Positions 32,007 to 44,911 of a DNA stretch of 64,000 nt are shown here, piece after piece. Source of the stretch: Rhabdophis nuchalis (lineage: Eukaryota > Chordata > Lepidosauria > Squamata > Natricidae); NCBI GenBank assembly GCA_039707465.1, contig CM077658.1, positions 15,442,074 through 15,506,073 on the forward strand, written 5' to 3'. Below the pieces are notes generated by a model. It had not been told where the DNA came from. It saw only the letters and a program-made list of their open reading frames with translations, and ran no database searches. A program made the translations under genes and the position numbers. Positions within the stretch are counted from its first letter, which is position 1, and each line of letters opens with the position of its first letter.

Positions 32007-32330
32007 CAGGGGTGTCAAACTCAATTTCATTGACGGCTGCATCAGGATTGTGTTTGATGTCAATGGGCCGGGTGGGCGTGACCGACTGGATGGGCGTGAC
32101 CGACTGGGTGAGCATGGTCAGCTTGATGCCACTCGTCAAACTGCTGGCACCTTTCCTCTTTGTATTGGCTAGACTGGGCCGAAGATACGATGGCCTGATT
32201 TTTCTTCGCACTGGTAGACCGGGGTGAAACCATACTGGCCCAATCTTTCCTCTTCACATTGGGTAGACCAGGATGGTCCCATGGGCTGCAGGCCAAATCT
32301 GGCCCAAGGGCCTTGAGTCTGACACCCCTG
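32007..32330. mobile_element. non-autonomous hAT element, 324 bp
   Basis: CAGGGGTGTCAAACTC and GAGTCTGACACCCCTG are inverted. Flanks CTATAGAT and CTAGAGAT match at 7 of 8 bases. TGGGCGTGACCGACTGG is duplicated inside. Confidence 0.88.
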
Positions 32331-33066
32331 CTAGAGATCAATTCCATTGGATATTAGCAGTGTTCCTTTTTTGGCATCCATTCGTTACATTATACCTGAG
32401 ACTATAAATCTGTCTGTCAACAATTGGACATATTTTAGTTTTTGTAGTTTTGTGTCTTCCAGGCTCCCCCTTTGGAAAGATATACATCTTCTATCTTTTA
32501 CTGAAATGATATCTTTCAAATACGTTGCTTTTCTGAACCACAGATTAATAAAATGATCCTTTTTGCATTTGGGTGGTCAAGGATGGACAAGAACTGCTGT
32601 TGAGATCGTCCCTCAAAGAAGCCATTTATCAAAGTTTTATCTGATTTCAGAGGCACTAAATTTATCAGTCAGAGTTAATAAATGAAATGTCATTGAGATC
32701 AAGCAGAAATTATACCTTACTCAAGCATGTTTTAGTCGAGAAGCAATTGTAAAAAGCTTTTAGGGATATGTATATGTCATTGCCCTAGAAATTATTATGT
32801 ATCGCAAATACTAACATAATTTCCCCCCCTGCTTTTGTTTCTTTTTTACTTGGAAGCAAAAAAAGGGACAATTAAATTAACCTCCCTATAAATCAACCTA
32901 ATGTTAAGATGAGATGGTTTAGATTATAGCAAATATTTAAATGTTCATTTTGTGTTAGTTTTGTCCAAGGAGAAAAGTTTAAAACTGCATCTGTCAAAAA
33001 AAAAAAATGCAGCCATGAAAGATGATGTAAAAAATACAAACCCACCACAAAACAGCTCACCTTGTT
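32331..33066. other. unique AT-rich sequence
   Basis: No feature recognised. Confidence 0.4.
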
Positions 33067-33391
33067 AACTGGCGGGCCCTACCCTGTGGAACGACTTACC
33101 CCCTGAACTCCGCACCATCACCGACCTCCGCCTCTTCCGCCAGTGTTTAAAAACACACTTATTTCATCAAGCCAGCCTAACATAGCCTCTGCTGCGACTA
33201 ATCTTAGATAGTTTTTAATTGGGGGATTTTAATTGGTTTTAGCGCAGGTATTGCTATTTAATAGATTTTTAAATTTATATGTTTTTGTATTATTTTTGTA
33301 TGTTGTTTTTAAATTCCTGTGCGCCGCCCTGGGTCCTTTTGGAGAAGGGCGGGATATAAATTGAATAAAATAAATAAAAATAAAATAAAAT
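33067..33391 (+). mobile_element. L2 LINE 3' end
   Basis: GGCGGGCCCTACCCTGTGGA begins inside ORF2 (LWNDLPPELRTITDLRLFRQ). The CGCCCTGGGTCC/AGAAGGGCGG stem and an A-rich (AAAAT)n tail follow. Confidence 0.88.
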
Positions 33392-33456
33392 AAACTTTTG
33401 TTGTAATATTGTGAACTATAGACAATGAATTATTTTGGTTCAGTATATTGGGATAA

Positions 33457-34146
33457 AGTAAAGGTAAAGATTCCCTTTGCACATATGTGCTAGTTGTTCC
33501 CAACTCTAGCGGGCAATGCTCATCTCTATTTGAAAGTCAAAGAGCCAGCAAGTTTAGGGGACGGGAGGGGCCATGGGAGGGAGGGAGGAAGACACAATAG
33601 CAAAGAGACTCAGATCCCAGAAATAAGTTTACTTTGAATTGCTGTAATTCCTGAAACGGATGTTAATATGAAACAAAGATTGAATGTATGAATTTTAAAA
33701 TGTGATATATATATGTATCTCTAACCACCATTTAATTAATTATATTTTGTATGAAGACCCGAGTGCAACCATCAACCCTGACATGGAAACTCCAAAATAT
33801 TTTTTATGAATCCTATTTACCCCTTTCCTTTTCTATAACCTGTAAAACCAATAAAAATTGTTTTTCAAAAAAAAAAAAAAAAGAGCCAGCAATGTTCAAA
33901 GACGTCTCTGTGGCCATGTGGCCAGCATGACTAAACCCCGAAAGTGCATGGAACACGGTTCTCTTCCCACCAAAGGTGGTTCCTATTTTTCTATTTTGAT
34001 TTTTACATGCTTTCCAACTAGGTTGGCAGAAGCTGGGACAAGTAACGGGAGCTCAGTCCATTATGTGACGCTAGGGATTCGAACCACCGAACTGTCTACC
34101 TTTCTGATTGACAAGCTCAGCGTCTTAGTCACTGAGCCACCTCATC
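33457..34146 (-). mobile_element. Sauria SINE split by an L1
   Basis: The BovB tail (AGTAAAGGTAAAGATTCCC) is at the left and the tRNA head, with the inverted B-box GGATTCGAACC, at the right. The outer duplication TTGGGATAA is perfect (33448-33456 and 34147-34155). The body breaks at 33551 and resumes at 33893. Confidence 0.9.
33552..33879 (+). mobile_element. L1-like 3' end inserted in the SINE
   Basis: Flanked by the perfect 13-bp repeat AAAGAGCCAGCAA (33539-33551 and 33880-33892). Contains a decayed coding tail (GAAGACACAATAGCAAAGAG), a 3' UTR with GATTGAATGTATGAA, CAATAAAAATTGTTTTTC and a poly(A). The coding tail and UTR match the copy at 8085-8504. Younger than its host SINE. Confidence 0.9.
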
Positions 34147-34155
34147 TTGGGATAA

Positions 34156-35123
34156 CGTATCCTTAAAGTAATTCAATCCTGCTCAGGCTCTCTAATTGGG
34201 GTTGCATGGTTCTATTATAGAGGAAATTACCTAGAATAAACCTGGGGTTAAATAAACAATAACATTTTGCATGTTTTTTTTCTCCTGATAGGCTGGCTTG
34301 TTGACTCCTGTGCCTTGTCTGAGACCAATCTCCGATAAAGAGGGAAGAAGAAAAGAGAAAGATTGAATATACTGGGACATTAAGTGATTACAAGGTAAAT
34401 CTTATTATCTGAAGAAATGACTTCTGCAGTTATTTCTTTTATTGCTGCGCAGAATGCAAAGGCATTACTCAGGGTAATAAATTCCACTGTATCTTTCAGT
34501 CAATGTACACTGTTATAAATATCTCAGTTATGTCACATTACCACCTTTGTAAAGCCAATGTTAGGCCTTTGATGACTCGTGGCTGATAAATGCAAAAACT
34601 CATTTAGTCTGGGAGAGATTGAGTGCTAACACTGTTTAGATTTCTTAATATACTTGTATTAGCATGAATAAGTAATGAGAAAGTGAGGCTATTTTGAATA
34701 TTTGATTGTATCTTTGTAATGGATTTGTGTCTCTCTCTTTGTGCTAATGTCATTGTAACTTTGTTGGTGTCATAACTCCAAGCCCTTGCAATTGATCTTT
34801 ATCAGTCTATCTTAAATCCATTGTGCTTCTATAATCCAAATTACAATGCTATGATGTTTTTTTTTTCTTTGAAGACAATGCCACATATTCTACTTAGGTT
34901 TCAAATAGGTACTAATTCAACTTATCCCAGGCTATTCATTGAATCAAATCTATTGGTTTGCTGATTTTTCTCATATAATGTTCCAGGAATTTACAGGAAA
35001 ATTTATCTGATCCAACCTAATGTACTACATGTCAGAATACAAATCAACACCAGAATTTGTGTCTAGCTTCCTATATCTGGATACTCTGTTTGCCATTTTC
35101 TCTGTGGTATTAGGGAAGCACTC
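34156..35123. other. unique AT-rich sequence, repeat-free
   Basis: About 970 bp without recognisable repeat or exon. Confidence 0.4.
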
Positions 35124-35360
35124 TAGCAATAGCAATAGCACTTATATACCATTTTTAGTGCTTTACAGCTCTCTCTAAGCAGTTTACAGAGTCAGCCTCT
35201 TGCCCCCAACAATCTGGCTCCTCATTTTACCCACCTCAGAAGGATGGGAGGCTGAGTTAACCTTGAGCAGGTGAGATTTGATCTGCCAAATTGCTGTCAG
35301 CCGGCAGTCAGCAGAAGTAGCCTGCAGTACTACACTCTAACCACTGCACCACTGCGGCTC
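35124..35360 (-). mobile_element. tRNA-type SINE, near full length
   Basis: Read on the minus strand it starts GAGCCGCAGTGGTGCAGTGG, with TTAGAGTG resembling an A-box, and ends in TGCTATTGCTA units. Copies at 13938 and 14579 lack the head. No name recalled. Confidence 0.78.
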
Positions 35361-36444
35361 TAATAGGGCTATTCCTCCAAGGTAATTAGCAATTACTTAG
35401 TGACATGATCCTAGAGTATGTTAATATAGGATTCCCCTTACATCATTAAGGAGTCTCATCTGCCAAAGTTAGCACACAGTATTCACTGTCCCGTTCTCTA
35501 TTCCATTTTGGCAATGAGCATTGTCTTCTGCCATACCCCAATAATCAGAGCAGTCTGAGTGACATCCTATGCTAGGATTTATGCCTGTTCTTTTAGCATC
35601 TTCTATTTGTCTTAATTTACACACTGGTAAGGCCTGCTTCCCTACCTATATTTTTCACTGCAAAATTGCCTGTTATAAATTGACTTACAACATCTATATA
35701 TTTGTGTGACTTTCCATTAGTAAATAGCATCAAAAGAATGTTTTGTTTATTTTTGATGGGCAGATAATGGACACTTGGAGACATGTTTAGGATATCCCTT
35801 CCTCCCCCCGTCCCTCCTTCCTTCCTCATAAGAAAACCAGCAAGTTGGAGCTAGTATTTTTCATGATATAGTTAGATTTGCTCACAATGGCTTCCAGTAA
35901 CCACTTCTTGCTTGTGCAGTTCTATACATGTACCGCAAATCTATTGAATGAGAACTCAACTCTGAACTGACAAAACTACATTTGACTACAAATTTAGATC
36001 GTTTTCCTTCACTTGTAAGGAAAATGTTTGTTCTATGGAGAAGGACAATTTGTTACCAGAATGGCTTTGAAAACCATCCAAATGAAACTGACTGTTTATG
36101 AGGGGGGGGGGGACTGGGGAGGGGAAAGAAATATGTTATAGAAATTATAAATGACATTGGGTAATTGTTGGACCTTAGCCTGGCGAAGGCTGGTTTCCCA
36201 CAAGTTGTTCAGTCATCTCAGGTCGCTTGATTGGCAGTGCATAGTTCTCACTCTCCACCATCTGGCAGGAGACCAATAAGAATTAATCACATCGAGATGA
36301 AATAATGATGTTTCTGGCACCTGTCTAGCAGGCGGGCATCCATTTCATCTCCCAGTCATATCACATTTTGAAAATGAACTGAAACATATTACCTTGTACC
36401 CAGCCACTACCCTAGATATCTATAGGCTTGGAGGATGGGTAGAC
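35361..36444. other. unique sequence
   Basis: A G10 run lies near 36103; otherwise nothing. Confidence 0.4.
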
Positions 36445-36784
36445 ATCTATATCTATATCTATATCTATATCTATATACAATACAATACAATACAATAGCA
36501 GAGTTGGAAGGGACCTTGTAGGTCTTCTAGTCCAACCCCCTGTGTGGGCTGGAACCTTATACCATTTCAGACAAATGGCTATCTAACATCTTTTTAAAGA
36601 CTTCCAGGGTTGGGGCATTCACAACTTCTGGAGGCAAGCTGTTCCAGAGGTTAATTGTTCTAACTGTCAGGAAATTTCTCCTTAGTTCTAAGTTGCTTCT
36701 CTCCTTGATTAGTTTCCACCTATCTATATCTGTATCTGTATCTGTATCTGTATCTGTATCTGTATCTGTATCTATATCTATATC
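36445..36784 (-). mobile_element. CR1 LINE 3' end between hexamer repeats
   Basis: CR1 antisense from (ATACA)n at 36476 to TTTCCACC at 36718. (ATATCT)n precedes it (36445-36475) and (TATCTG)n follows it (36719-36784). CR1 text includes AGTTGGAAGGGACCTTGTAG and CTGTCAGGAAATTTCTCC. Confidence 0.88.
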
Positions 36785-36868
36785 ATCTATGTAGGTTCTG
36801 GTTTACTCGGGTCTTTTCCCGTGTAAAATTAAAGGTGTTCTTGCAACATTTCGATGGGATCACACCCA

Positions 36869-37249
<381 letters not shown>

Positions 37250-37324
37250 ACTTGGGTTGGGTTAAACTGGGAAATAAACCTAGATAATTGTGGCTTTTTC
37301 AGCAAAGTTCAGCTAATCTACCCA

Positions 37325-37615
37325 TAAGGTAAAGGTTCCCTTCACACATGCTTGCTAGTTACTCCTGACTCTAGAGGGTGATGATCATCTCCGTTTCAAA
37401 TCCAAAGAGCCAGCACCGTCCGAAGTCATCTCTGGGGTCATGTGGCTGGCATAACTAAATGTCGAAGGCGCATGGAGTGCTGCTAGGTTGGCAGAAGCTG
37501 GGACGAGTAACGAGCGCTCACTCAGTTACACAGCGCTAGGGATTCGAACCGCCGAACTGCCAACCTTTCTGATCAACAAGCTCAGTGTCTTAGCCACTGA
37601 GCCACCGCATCCCTC
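37325..37615 (-). mobile_element. Sauria SINE with internal deletion
   Basis: The 10-bp duplication AATCTACCCA is perfect (37315-37324 and 37616-37625). Tail AAGGTAAAGGTTCCC and head with GGATTCGAACC are present. About 60 bp between GGAGTGCTG and CTAGGTTGGCAG are missing. Confidence 0.93.
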
Positions 37616-37625
37616 AATCTACCCA

Positions 37626-38466
37626 CACACTATTATAAAAAGCAATGTTATTAACTGGCATATACTTGACCAAGTCTAGTCTTCGTAGTTTTACATTCTG
37701 TCTCTGTATATTTATTGACAACACAGAGAAGATCCTGGTTCTTTTCTTTTGGAGGGAAAATATTGAAGCTTCAAAAAATTCTAGTTAGGACAATGTTAGC
37801 TCGGTAAGAGATTCAGCTAGCATTAAACCCCCACCACCACCACCACACACAGTTTTTAACATTATAATCCTCTAATCTGATGCAATGTACTGTATAGAAA
37901 AAGAAATCTTTCTTAAGCTGCTTTGTGCAGCCGAAACCCTTCTAGTTCAGGATAATCATTTTTATTATTTTTGCTGTTCTCAGCACCCAGCTAAGATATT
38001 TTTGGTGCTATATTTATCTTGTAAATGAAGGAACCGCCTGGATCTCTGTAGTTTTTCTGCTTCCAAACAATAATTTCACCTGATAGCAATGAGCCATGTT
38101 AAGGTAAACCTTATTTTATTTATTTTCTTCACAGCCAAAAACTTTACCTCAAAACAGTTAACCAATGAAAATAGAAATCTCACCCTGCGTTTCTGTGATT
38201 TCTTTAACTGGAAGAAGCTTCTAATTCCTCTCTTCACATGACATAATTATGTTCAGGCAATGATTGGTGAACACCTTTAATGGCTGCCTATTAATGAGCA
38301 CCAGTTTGCTATAAAATGGATTTCCCCCCCTTCTTTCCATTGATCTTGCAAATCTTCTCATTGCTATTCGCGAGGAAACATGTGGAATATGAAATACTTC
38401 CCCTCCCCATTAAATTACATATTTGGTCTCTTAATGTGACTTAGAATTCAAGAGATTTACTTGCCT
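37626..38466. other. unique sequence
   Basis: No feature recognised. Confidence 0.4.
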
Positions 38467-38482
38467 TCATGGAGTCTTCAGG

Positions 38483-38808
38483 GGACATGGTGGCTCAGTG
38501 GCTAAGATGCTGAGCTTGTCGATCAGAAAGGTCGGCAGTTTGGCCGTTCGAATCCCTAGCGCCGCTAGGGATCCCACTACTTGTCGCAGCTTCTGCCAAC
38601 TAAGCATGTAAAAATGCAAGTAGGAATCACCTTTGGTGGGAAGGTAACAGTGTTCCATGCGCCTTTGGCGGTCAGTCATGCTGGCCACATGACTATGGAG
38701 ATGCCTTTGGACAGTGCTGGCTCTTCGGCTTTGAAACGGAGATGAGCACCACCCCCTAGAGTCGTGACTGACTAGCACCTATGTGTGAGGGGAACCTTTA
38801 CCTTTACC
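38483..38808 (+). mobile_element. complete Sauria SINE
   Basis: The perfect 16-bp duplication TCATGGAGTCTTCAGG (38467-38482, 38809-38824) bounds it. tRNA head: TGGCTCAGTGGCTAAGATGC (A-box region) and CGTTCGAATCC (B-box). Tail: CCTTTACCTTTACC, the BovB signature, so it should use BovB enzymes. Confidence 0.97.
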
Positions 38809-39042
38809 TCATGGAGTCTTCAGGCAAAGAAACAGTATCGTACGAGACCTAGAAATAAAAAAAAGACCCATTCTAAAAGAAGAGAAGATGGTGGCACAAA
38901 TCTCATTGTTTATTGAAGCAATTCAGTATGAGTTCCTGGTCTTGAGACCAGGAACTATTGTTTAGGTTTGGTGGACATTCTCTGTCCATTTCTACTGACT
39001 GATCTGCTTTCTCAAACTTGACATTCCTCAAATGATTTAGAG

Positions 39043-39166
39043 CAGGGGTCTCCAACCTTTGCAACTTTAAATCTGAAGGACTTCAGCTCCCAGACTTCTC
39101 CAGCCAGCTTTGATTCTGGGAGCTGAAGTCCTTCAGACTTAAAGTTGCAAAGGTTGGAGACCCCTG
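39043..39166. mobile_element. palindromic hAT MITE
   Basis: Same family as 14945. CAGGGGTCTCCAACC...GGTTGGAGACCCCTG with the perfect 8-bp duplication ATTTAGAG (39035-39042, 39167-39174). The centre is shortened. Confidence 0.93.
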
Positions 39167-39174
39167 ATTTAGAG

Positions 39175-42100
39175 GAGTGTTCTAAAAATTCTGCTCCTTT
39201 TTTAAAGGTTCCACCTTCTAATTTGCTGAGTCTTATGATCAACATCTTGGTCTCCTCACCCTCTAAAATTCTATCTTGTCCATCTCTTTTAAAAACTCAT
39301 GGCATCTATTCCATCCTCTTTGGTAATACTACCCTTTTTTTAAACCAGTTGAGGATTTTATTTCACTTTTTAATAACGTACTGGGGAATGGTGTTCAGAA
39401 AATAAGTAGGGTAAGAATAAGTAGCAGGAACTCAAAGACAAAACAAGAACAACTACACAATGGGATTTGATTTAAAATTTAATGTAAATCAAAGGTAAAC
39501 AAATGCAAGACATATACCTGTGTTTAATCATTTTTCCCCATCTGTCACATTACAAATTATAATTTATTAGCCAGATTTATAGGTCCACATGTAAGTTTTT
39601 CAGAAGTCTCATGCAACTTCAGATAGGGAACCCTGCTCTGTGGAAGATTAATGAATATGAATACTTATAGGTCTGCCATCATCTATTTGAGTCTTTTGTC
39701 TTGTTTATGACCAAATTAGTTAGATTTGAACAGCCCAAATAAAGAGGCTAGCTTCTTTGCATTAAGTAAAATATTGCAGGCTGATCAAAATGGCCACTGA
39801 CGTCTGTTTGCATGGCCTTCTGCTTGTGCATTATTTCAAACTTTGGTTTAGAGACCACAAGAAGGGATGACTTTAGCCAAATTAATACACTATCTATTAT
39901 TAAATGATTATTCGATTCTCATTTAAATCTAAAAGCCAGATGGCAATTTTTCATTCTTTGTTGCTATTGGCAACCATCAAACCCAGATTGAGATATTCTC
40001 CATCTTGCGCTGTGTGTGCTGGAATTTTATAGAAACCATACTTTTGACAAAGAAAGGGGCTAACCTACAGAAGATTTAAAAAATCAAGCAATATCTATCT
40101 GTAGATAATATTATGTATTTTAAAAAAAAAATCTAGAACAATAACAAATGTCCATGTCAGTTAATAACTACAGAACCAATAATCTGTTGGTTTCTAATAA
40201 TCATTCCTAAGGAGACAAAAAGATATGATAATCACATTGACCATTTCAGTTTAATGGGATTTTTTTTAGAGAGGAATCAATCAATCCAGCATATTGGATT
40301 TGAATATTTGAATATGGGAATTATGTGATGGTGATAATGGTGATGAAGACAAGAGATTTGTCCAAGCCATTCAGTAAATAAACATGCAACATTTTCTTTT
40401 AAGAATTATTTTATAATAATTATTTCATATTGTTAGTCCTACTAATTCTCTATTGTAATACCAATATTTAGTAGTGGTCACAATTAAGTAGATCTACATG
40501 GATAGTCTCAAATTACTAAGGGAGTGTGTGAGGATCAACACTTGCTGCTGTTTATACAATACAGCTTTAGATATTTCTGCCTTTTTTTAATATAGCTAAA
40601 TCCATATTCATTGGTTATCATACCAGGAGGTAGGCATCTCCTAATTATTACTCAACAATTATTACTTTTCTTTATTTCTTCAGCTGTTTGAACCTTCAAA
40701 TGTGTATTTATATTTGCCAATGTAAATGTTTAGCACAATCTTTTAAGTGCAGATAATTCAAATCCAGAAACAACTGAGTGCACAAGAATAAAAATGAATG
40801 TATAATTAGGAAACTAGATTGTCATTTAAGACAATGAAAGAAAGAATGAGTTGCTAAATTGCAATTAAAAAGTAACGTGACTTGATCCCATTTAGTTAAG
40901 CGATTTCTAAAAAAACAACAACCCCACATTAGCTTTGCTTTGCAAAAATTCCTTAACCGGGTTATACGGGGGCATGCATGTTGTGTGAACTCTCTAAAGT
41001 GCATAAAAAGACTGCTTAATTAATATAGAGAAGGGGGGAGTGTTGGTGGGTGTAGCTGAGAACAGAACAAGTTTTATTGAAGGCTATACCAAACTTCTGA
41101 TTCAATGACTGCATTCCTAGATATAGAAATAAAGCTGGGAATGGAGTTAAAGAAGTTATCAGCCTAGAATTGTTACATTCCCACAAATGGTCTAAGTACA
41201 ACCCCCTTTGATTTCCAATTTATTTTCCTGAGTCAAAGATAATGGATCTTTTTAGCAATTCCCAGCTCTATCTTCTTCAGGAGGTTACCCACACTTATAC
41301 TTAGTTTTCATTTCTTTTGTTGCTGGGTTTGAATTAAGTGTGGCCCCCACTACCCCCGCCCCGATCCCTCTAAAGCTTCCTTGGCTTCTCCTACCTCCTG
41401 CAAATCAGGGAGGCTGCCAACTACTTAAAATTTGATATTATTAAATGAGGGCAAGGCAGCCACTCTACCAGGAGAAATTTGCCAAAGTTTTGTTGTTCTT
41501 TAATTTCATACAAACAAATAAGGATAAGTTTGGATGAAAAAAGTAGGAGAATATTTCTGCACAGCACAAACTACAACATTTTCATCAGCCAGAAAAATAT
41601 TTTATATATCTCTGTGCAACCCACTCTGACCTCCCAGAAATTACTTGGGGCCTTTGGCCGTGAAAATAATGGTCTTTACCTAACATAAATAAAGTCCCAA
41701 CCTTTACAATGCATTCCAAAATTCACGTAAAATGCTTCTTCAAGTGATTTTTCCTGGTACGTTTGTCTGTCTGTCTAAAGGTACGTTTTTCCTTCTCTGT
41801 TCATAACTGCAATCTCTTCCTTTGGAAGAGCTTGGTGTTATTAAAAAAAAAATATTCTGAAGTTTGTCATAATTCAGAGGCTGTACAGTTTGACAATTTA
41901 TATGAAACCCACACTTAGCCCATAAATGCCAAAATAGCAGGCTTGTGCTTGAGAACGTAGAACGTACTTCTAATCAAACATTGCAAAAATGCATTAATCA
42001 GTATTTCATAGTTCATTACAATCTGACTAATTTTGAAATTCTTCATGTAAATTGATTATATGTCGACTGCATTCAGATAAATGAGCTTTTGTTTTAAGCA

Positions 42101-42275
42101 ACCTTTACTGAGAAGGCCATATTTCTCATGACTGAAGTCCTAACACTCTTAGGGTGTCATTTGTGATAGAGTAGCAAGTTATGACTGCTGTGCTTCCTCT
42201 GTTTGCTGCAATCTTTTTTAAACAGTAAAAAACTGTCAAGGGGGAAAATAATACTAATGATAACAATAACAATAC
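39175..42275. other. 3.1-kb unique AT-rich stretch
   Basis: Longest repeat-free part of the window. No exon, RNA gene or repeat recognised. Confidence 0.4.
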
Positions 42276-42780
42276 AGTTTACATCTTGCAATGATACCTT
42301 TAACACCATCAAACAACCGCCTCTTCTTATTCCAGGTTCTTGGGAAGGACTTGATAGGTGGATAAAAACGTCAAATCTAGTCTGAACATCTGGCTGACGG
42401 TGTGATGAACCACAATAAATCCTTCCCAAGGACCTGGGCTCAAACCACAACATGTGCCTGTCGCAACTCCTTGAGAAGGACTCAATTGGTGGATAAAAAT
42501 GCCAAATTCATTCTAAACATCTGGCTGACTTTGTGATCAATCATGGTAATGAACAGCACCAGTAGTAATAGGCACCTTGTGCAAACCCAACACATCTGGA
42601 GCACCACTTGAACATCAAAATCAACATCAGTCAATTGCAAAAGGCAGCTCGATTCAGAACAGCTTACATCCTCAACAATACCTTTTGACACCATCAAACA
42701 AGAACATCTGCCTATGTCAGGTCCTTGGGAAGGTGGATAAAAATGCCACATCCAATCTAAACATCTGGCTGACTCTGATC
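42276..42780. repeat. tandemly repeated dispersed element, unit about 384 bp
   Basis: CATCTGGCTGAC with the preceding GTGGATAAAAA-type text occurs at 42342-42415, 42473-42546 and 42724-42780. The upstream block (TTTACATCTTGC / CTTACATCCTCA...ACACCATCAAACAA) occurs at 42276 and 42660. Class unknown. Confidence 0.75.
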
Positions 42781-42921
42781 TATGAAACAATGCAGCCACG
42801 TTCTAGTAATCTTTTATGACTGTTGCTTTATTCAGTCCTACGTTTCTGGTTTTCCCCACATGGACCTGTTCGTCATTGTCTGTGAGGATGCTGTTGCTGG
42901 CCACCATCTTGCTTTTTTGAT

Positions 42922-43277
42922 CAGGGGTGAAATCAACTTACCTTTGCTACCTGTTCGCAAATGTGAGCGCATGCTCACAAGTGGATGCACAGAGCGTCAA
43001 AAACGGGACATGATGACGTACGGGTGGGTGGGAAGAGCCTGCTAATGAGCACGCCTACAAAGGTAAGTAGAACAGTCAAGGGGAGTGAATAGATTAGCTA
43101 GAAAGCAGGAAATCTGACAATTCTAGCAAATATAAATCGTGCATCACAGCTGATCGTCAGAAGTACTGGTTCACCCGAACCGGTAGCATTTTTTTACTGC
43201 CAGTTCGGGTGAACTGGTACCATTTTTACTACCAGCTTGGGCAAACCGGTCTGAAGCAGTAGCATTTCACCCCCCTG
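42922..43277. mobile_element. non-autonomous hAT element, 356 bp
   Basis: CAGGGGTGAAATCAACTT and TAGCATTTCACCCCCCTG ends with the perfect 8-bp duplication TTTTTGAT (42914-42921, 43278-43285). The inner text ACCGGTAGCATTTTT/CTGGTACCATTTTTACTACC is reiterated near the right end. Confidence 0.93.
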
Positions 43278-43285
43278 TTTTTGAT

Positions 43286-44468
43286 CCCCTCGAGACACAA
43301 ACTCTCCTGGCGATCAGTGGCCATGCTTTCCATCCTTGCATCTGTTTGCGGCTTTCTGTCATCCGATCCGTGAAGCCTTTCACAATTTGTCTCCTTCCCC
43401 TTTGGCAGCATTAATTAGACCGTTTCTATTATGGAGCATTATGATGTCCAAGAATAGCATTTTTTCTCCCCCTCAAGGTTTAACCTGTTATAAACATTTA
43501 TCACACGAACAGTTCATTTAAAAGCTAAAGGGATCGTTTCAATGATTCATACTGAACATATGCATTCTTTAAAAAAAAAAAAAAGAATTGCTTTAGGGAG
43601 ACAAGCCACCCATCTCTTTCCTTCTGACAAATACTTTTGACAACTGTTTGCCTTGCCTCAGCATTCATCGTAGAAGTTGATACTGTCTAAAATTCTGATA
43701 CATCAACGCTTGCCAATAACTTCTCTGTCAGCACTCCCGACTTTCCACTTATTTGTCTGTCTATATAAACTTTTAGCACTGTCTGCCTGGTGCCAAGAAC
43801 ATCTATCTAATGATAAATTGCTATGACAGTGAAAAATATGCTTTCTGGGAGATGTGTAAATTATTGATGGGGTGGCAGTGCCAAAACTTTGTCGGCGTTG
43901 CCACCTACTTTGCTCACCAAGGCGGCTCTGAGTGATCGTGGAAATTTTTAACTTTATTCTCCTCAGGGTTGTTTGCTTTCAAGCAGAGGTCCGTCATGAG
44001 CCCTTCTGTGTTGGGAAACTGCAAGCGCTCCCTGAGTTAGGGGAAGCCCATACGCCCAAAAAGGATAAGAGGAAAGAGAAGTATTTGATTGTATTTCAGC
44101 CACAACAAGACAGTGTAATTAATGCAATTACTCCAGATTAATGAATGAGTTTCCTTTCTAGAGTATTAAGAATGACAGTTCAGCATTGAACAATTGGAGG
44201 TTCTGGAGGACAAAAGGACAGCTTAGAAAGGCCCTCAGGTTACCAGGTTCTGAAACTTTGATTTCTTCCCAGTGTTTTTTCTTTTTCTGAACTTCCATCA
44301 AATCTTTGATTGCCGGATGACTAAAACAGAGGAAATGTCTCAACACTGAGCCTGAAGCATTGCTGGCTGATGGTCAGAATTTCTACATATAGTAAAACAA
44401 GCTTTGTAGAAGTGGGAACTAAATTGTCCTCCTAATCTAGATACAAACCCTAGAGGCAGAGTAGTACA
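43286..44468. other. unique sequence
   Basis: A14 run near 43571; nothing else recognised. Confidence 0.4.
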
Positions 44469-44539
44469 GGAAGGAAGGAAGGAAGGAAGGAAGGAAGGAA
44501 GGAAGGAAGGAGGGAAGGGAGGGAGGGAGGGAGGGAGGG
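44469..44539. repeat. (GGAA)n-(GGGA)n microsatellite
   Basis: About 45 bp of GGAA then about 25 bp of GGGA. Confidence 0.95.
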
Positions 44540-44608
44540 CATGGTGGGGAAAATATGGCTTAATTAGAAGCAAGGGACACTTTTCAGATCTGGGAGTGGA
44601 GATTGGAA

Positions 44609-44903
44609 CAGAGGTGGGATTCAGCAGGTTCTGACCAGTTCTGGAAAACCGGTAGCGGAAATTTTGAGTAGTTTGGAGAACTGGCAAATACCACCTCTGG
44701 CTGGCCTCGCCCCCATCTTTTCTCTGCCTCCCGAGTCCCAACAGATCGGGAGGAAATTGGGATTATGAAATAACCTTCCACTGGAGTGGGGTGGGAAAGG
44801 AGATTTCATAGTATCCTTCCCCTGCCACGCCCACCACGACATGACACACCCACCAAACCATGTCCACAGAACCGGTAGTAAAAGTTTTTGAATCCCACCA
44901 CTG
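44609..44903. mobile_element. non-autonomous hAT element, 295 bp
   Basis: CAGAGGTGGGATTCA and TGAATCCCACCACTG are inverted with one mismatch. Flanks GATTGGAA and GATTGGAG match at 7 of 8. ACCGGTAGCGGAAATTTT and GAACCGGTAGTAAAAG extend the inverted ends. Confidence 0.93.
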
Positions 44904-44911
44904 GATTGGAG

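Noticed and set aside
38483..38560. tRNA gene
   Set aside because: The A/B-box text is a SINE head with a BovB tail and 16-bp target duplication.
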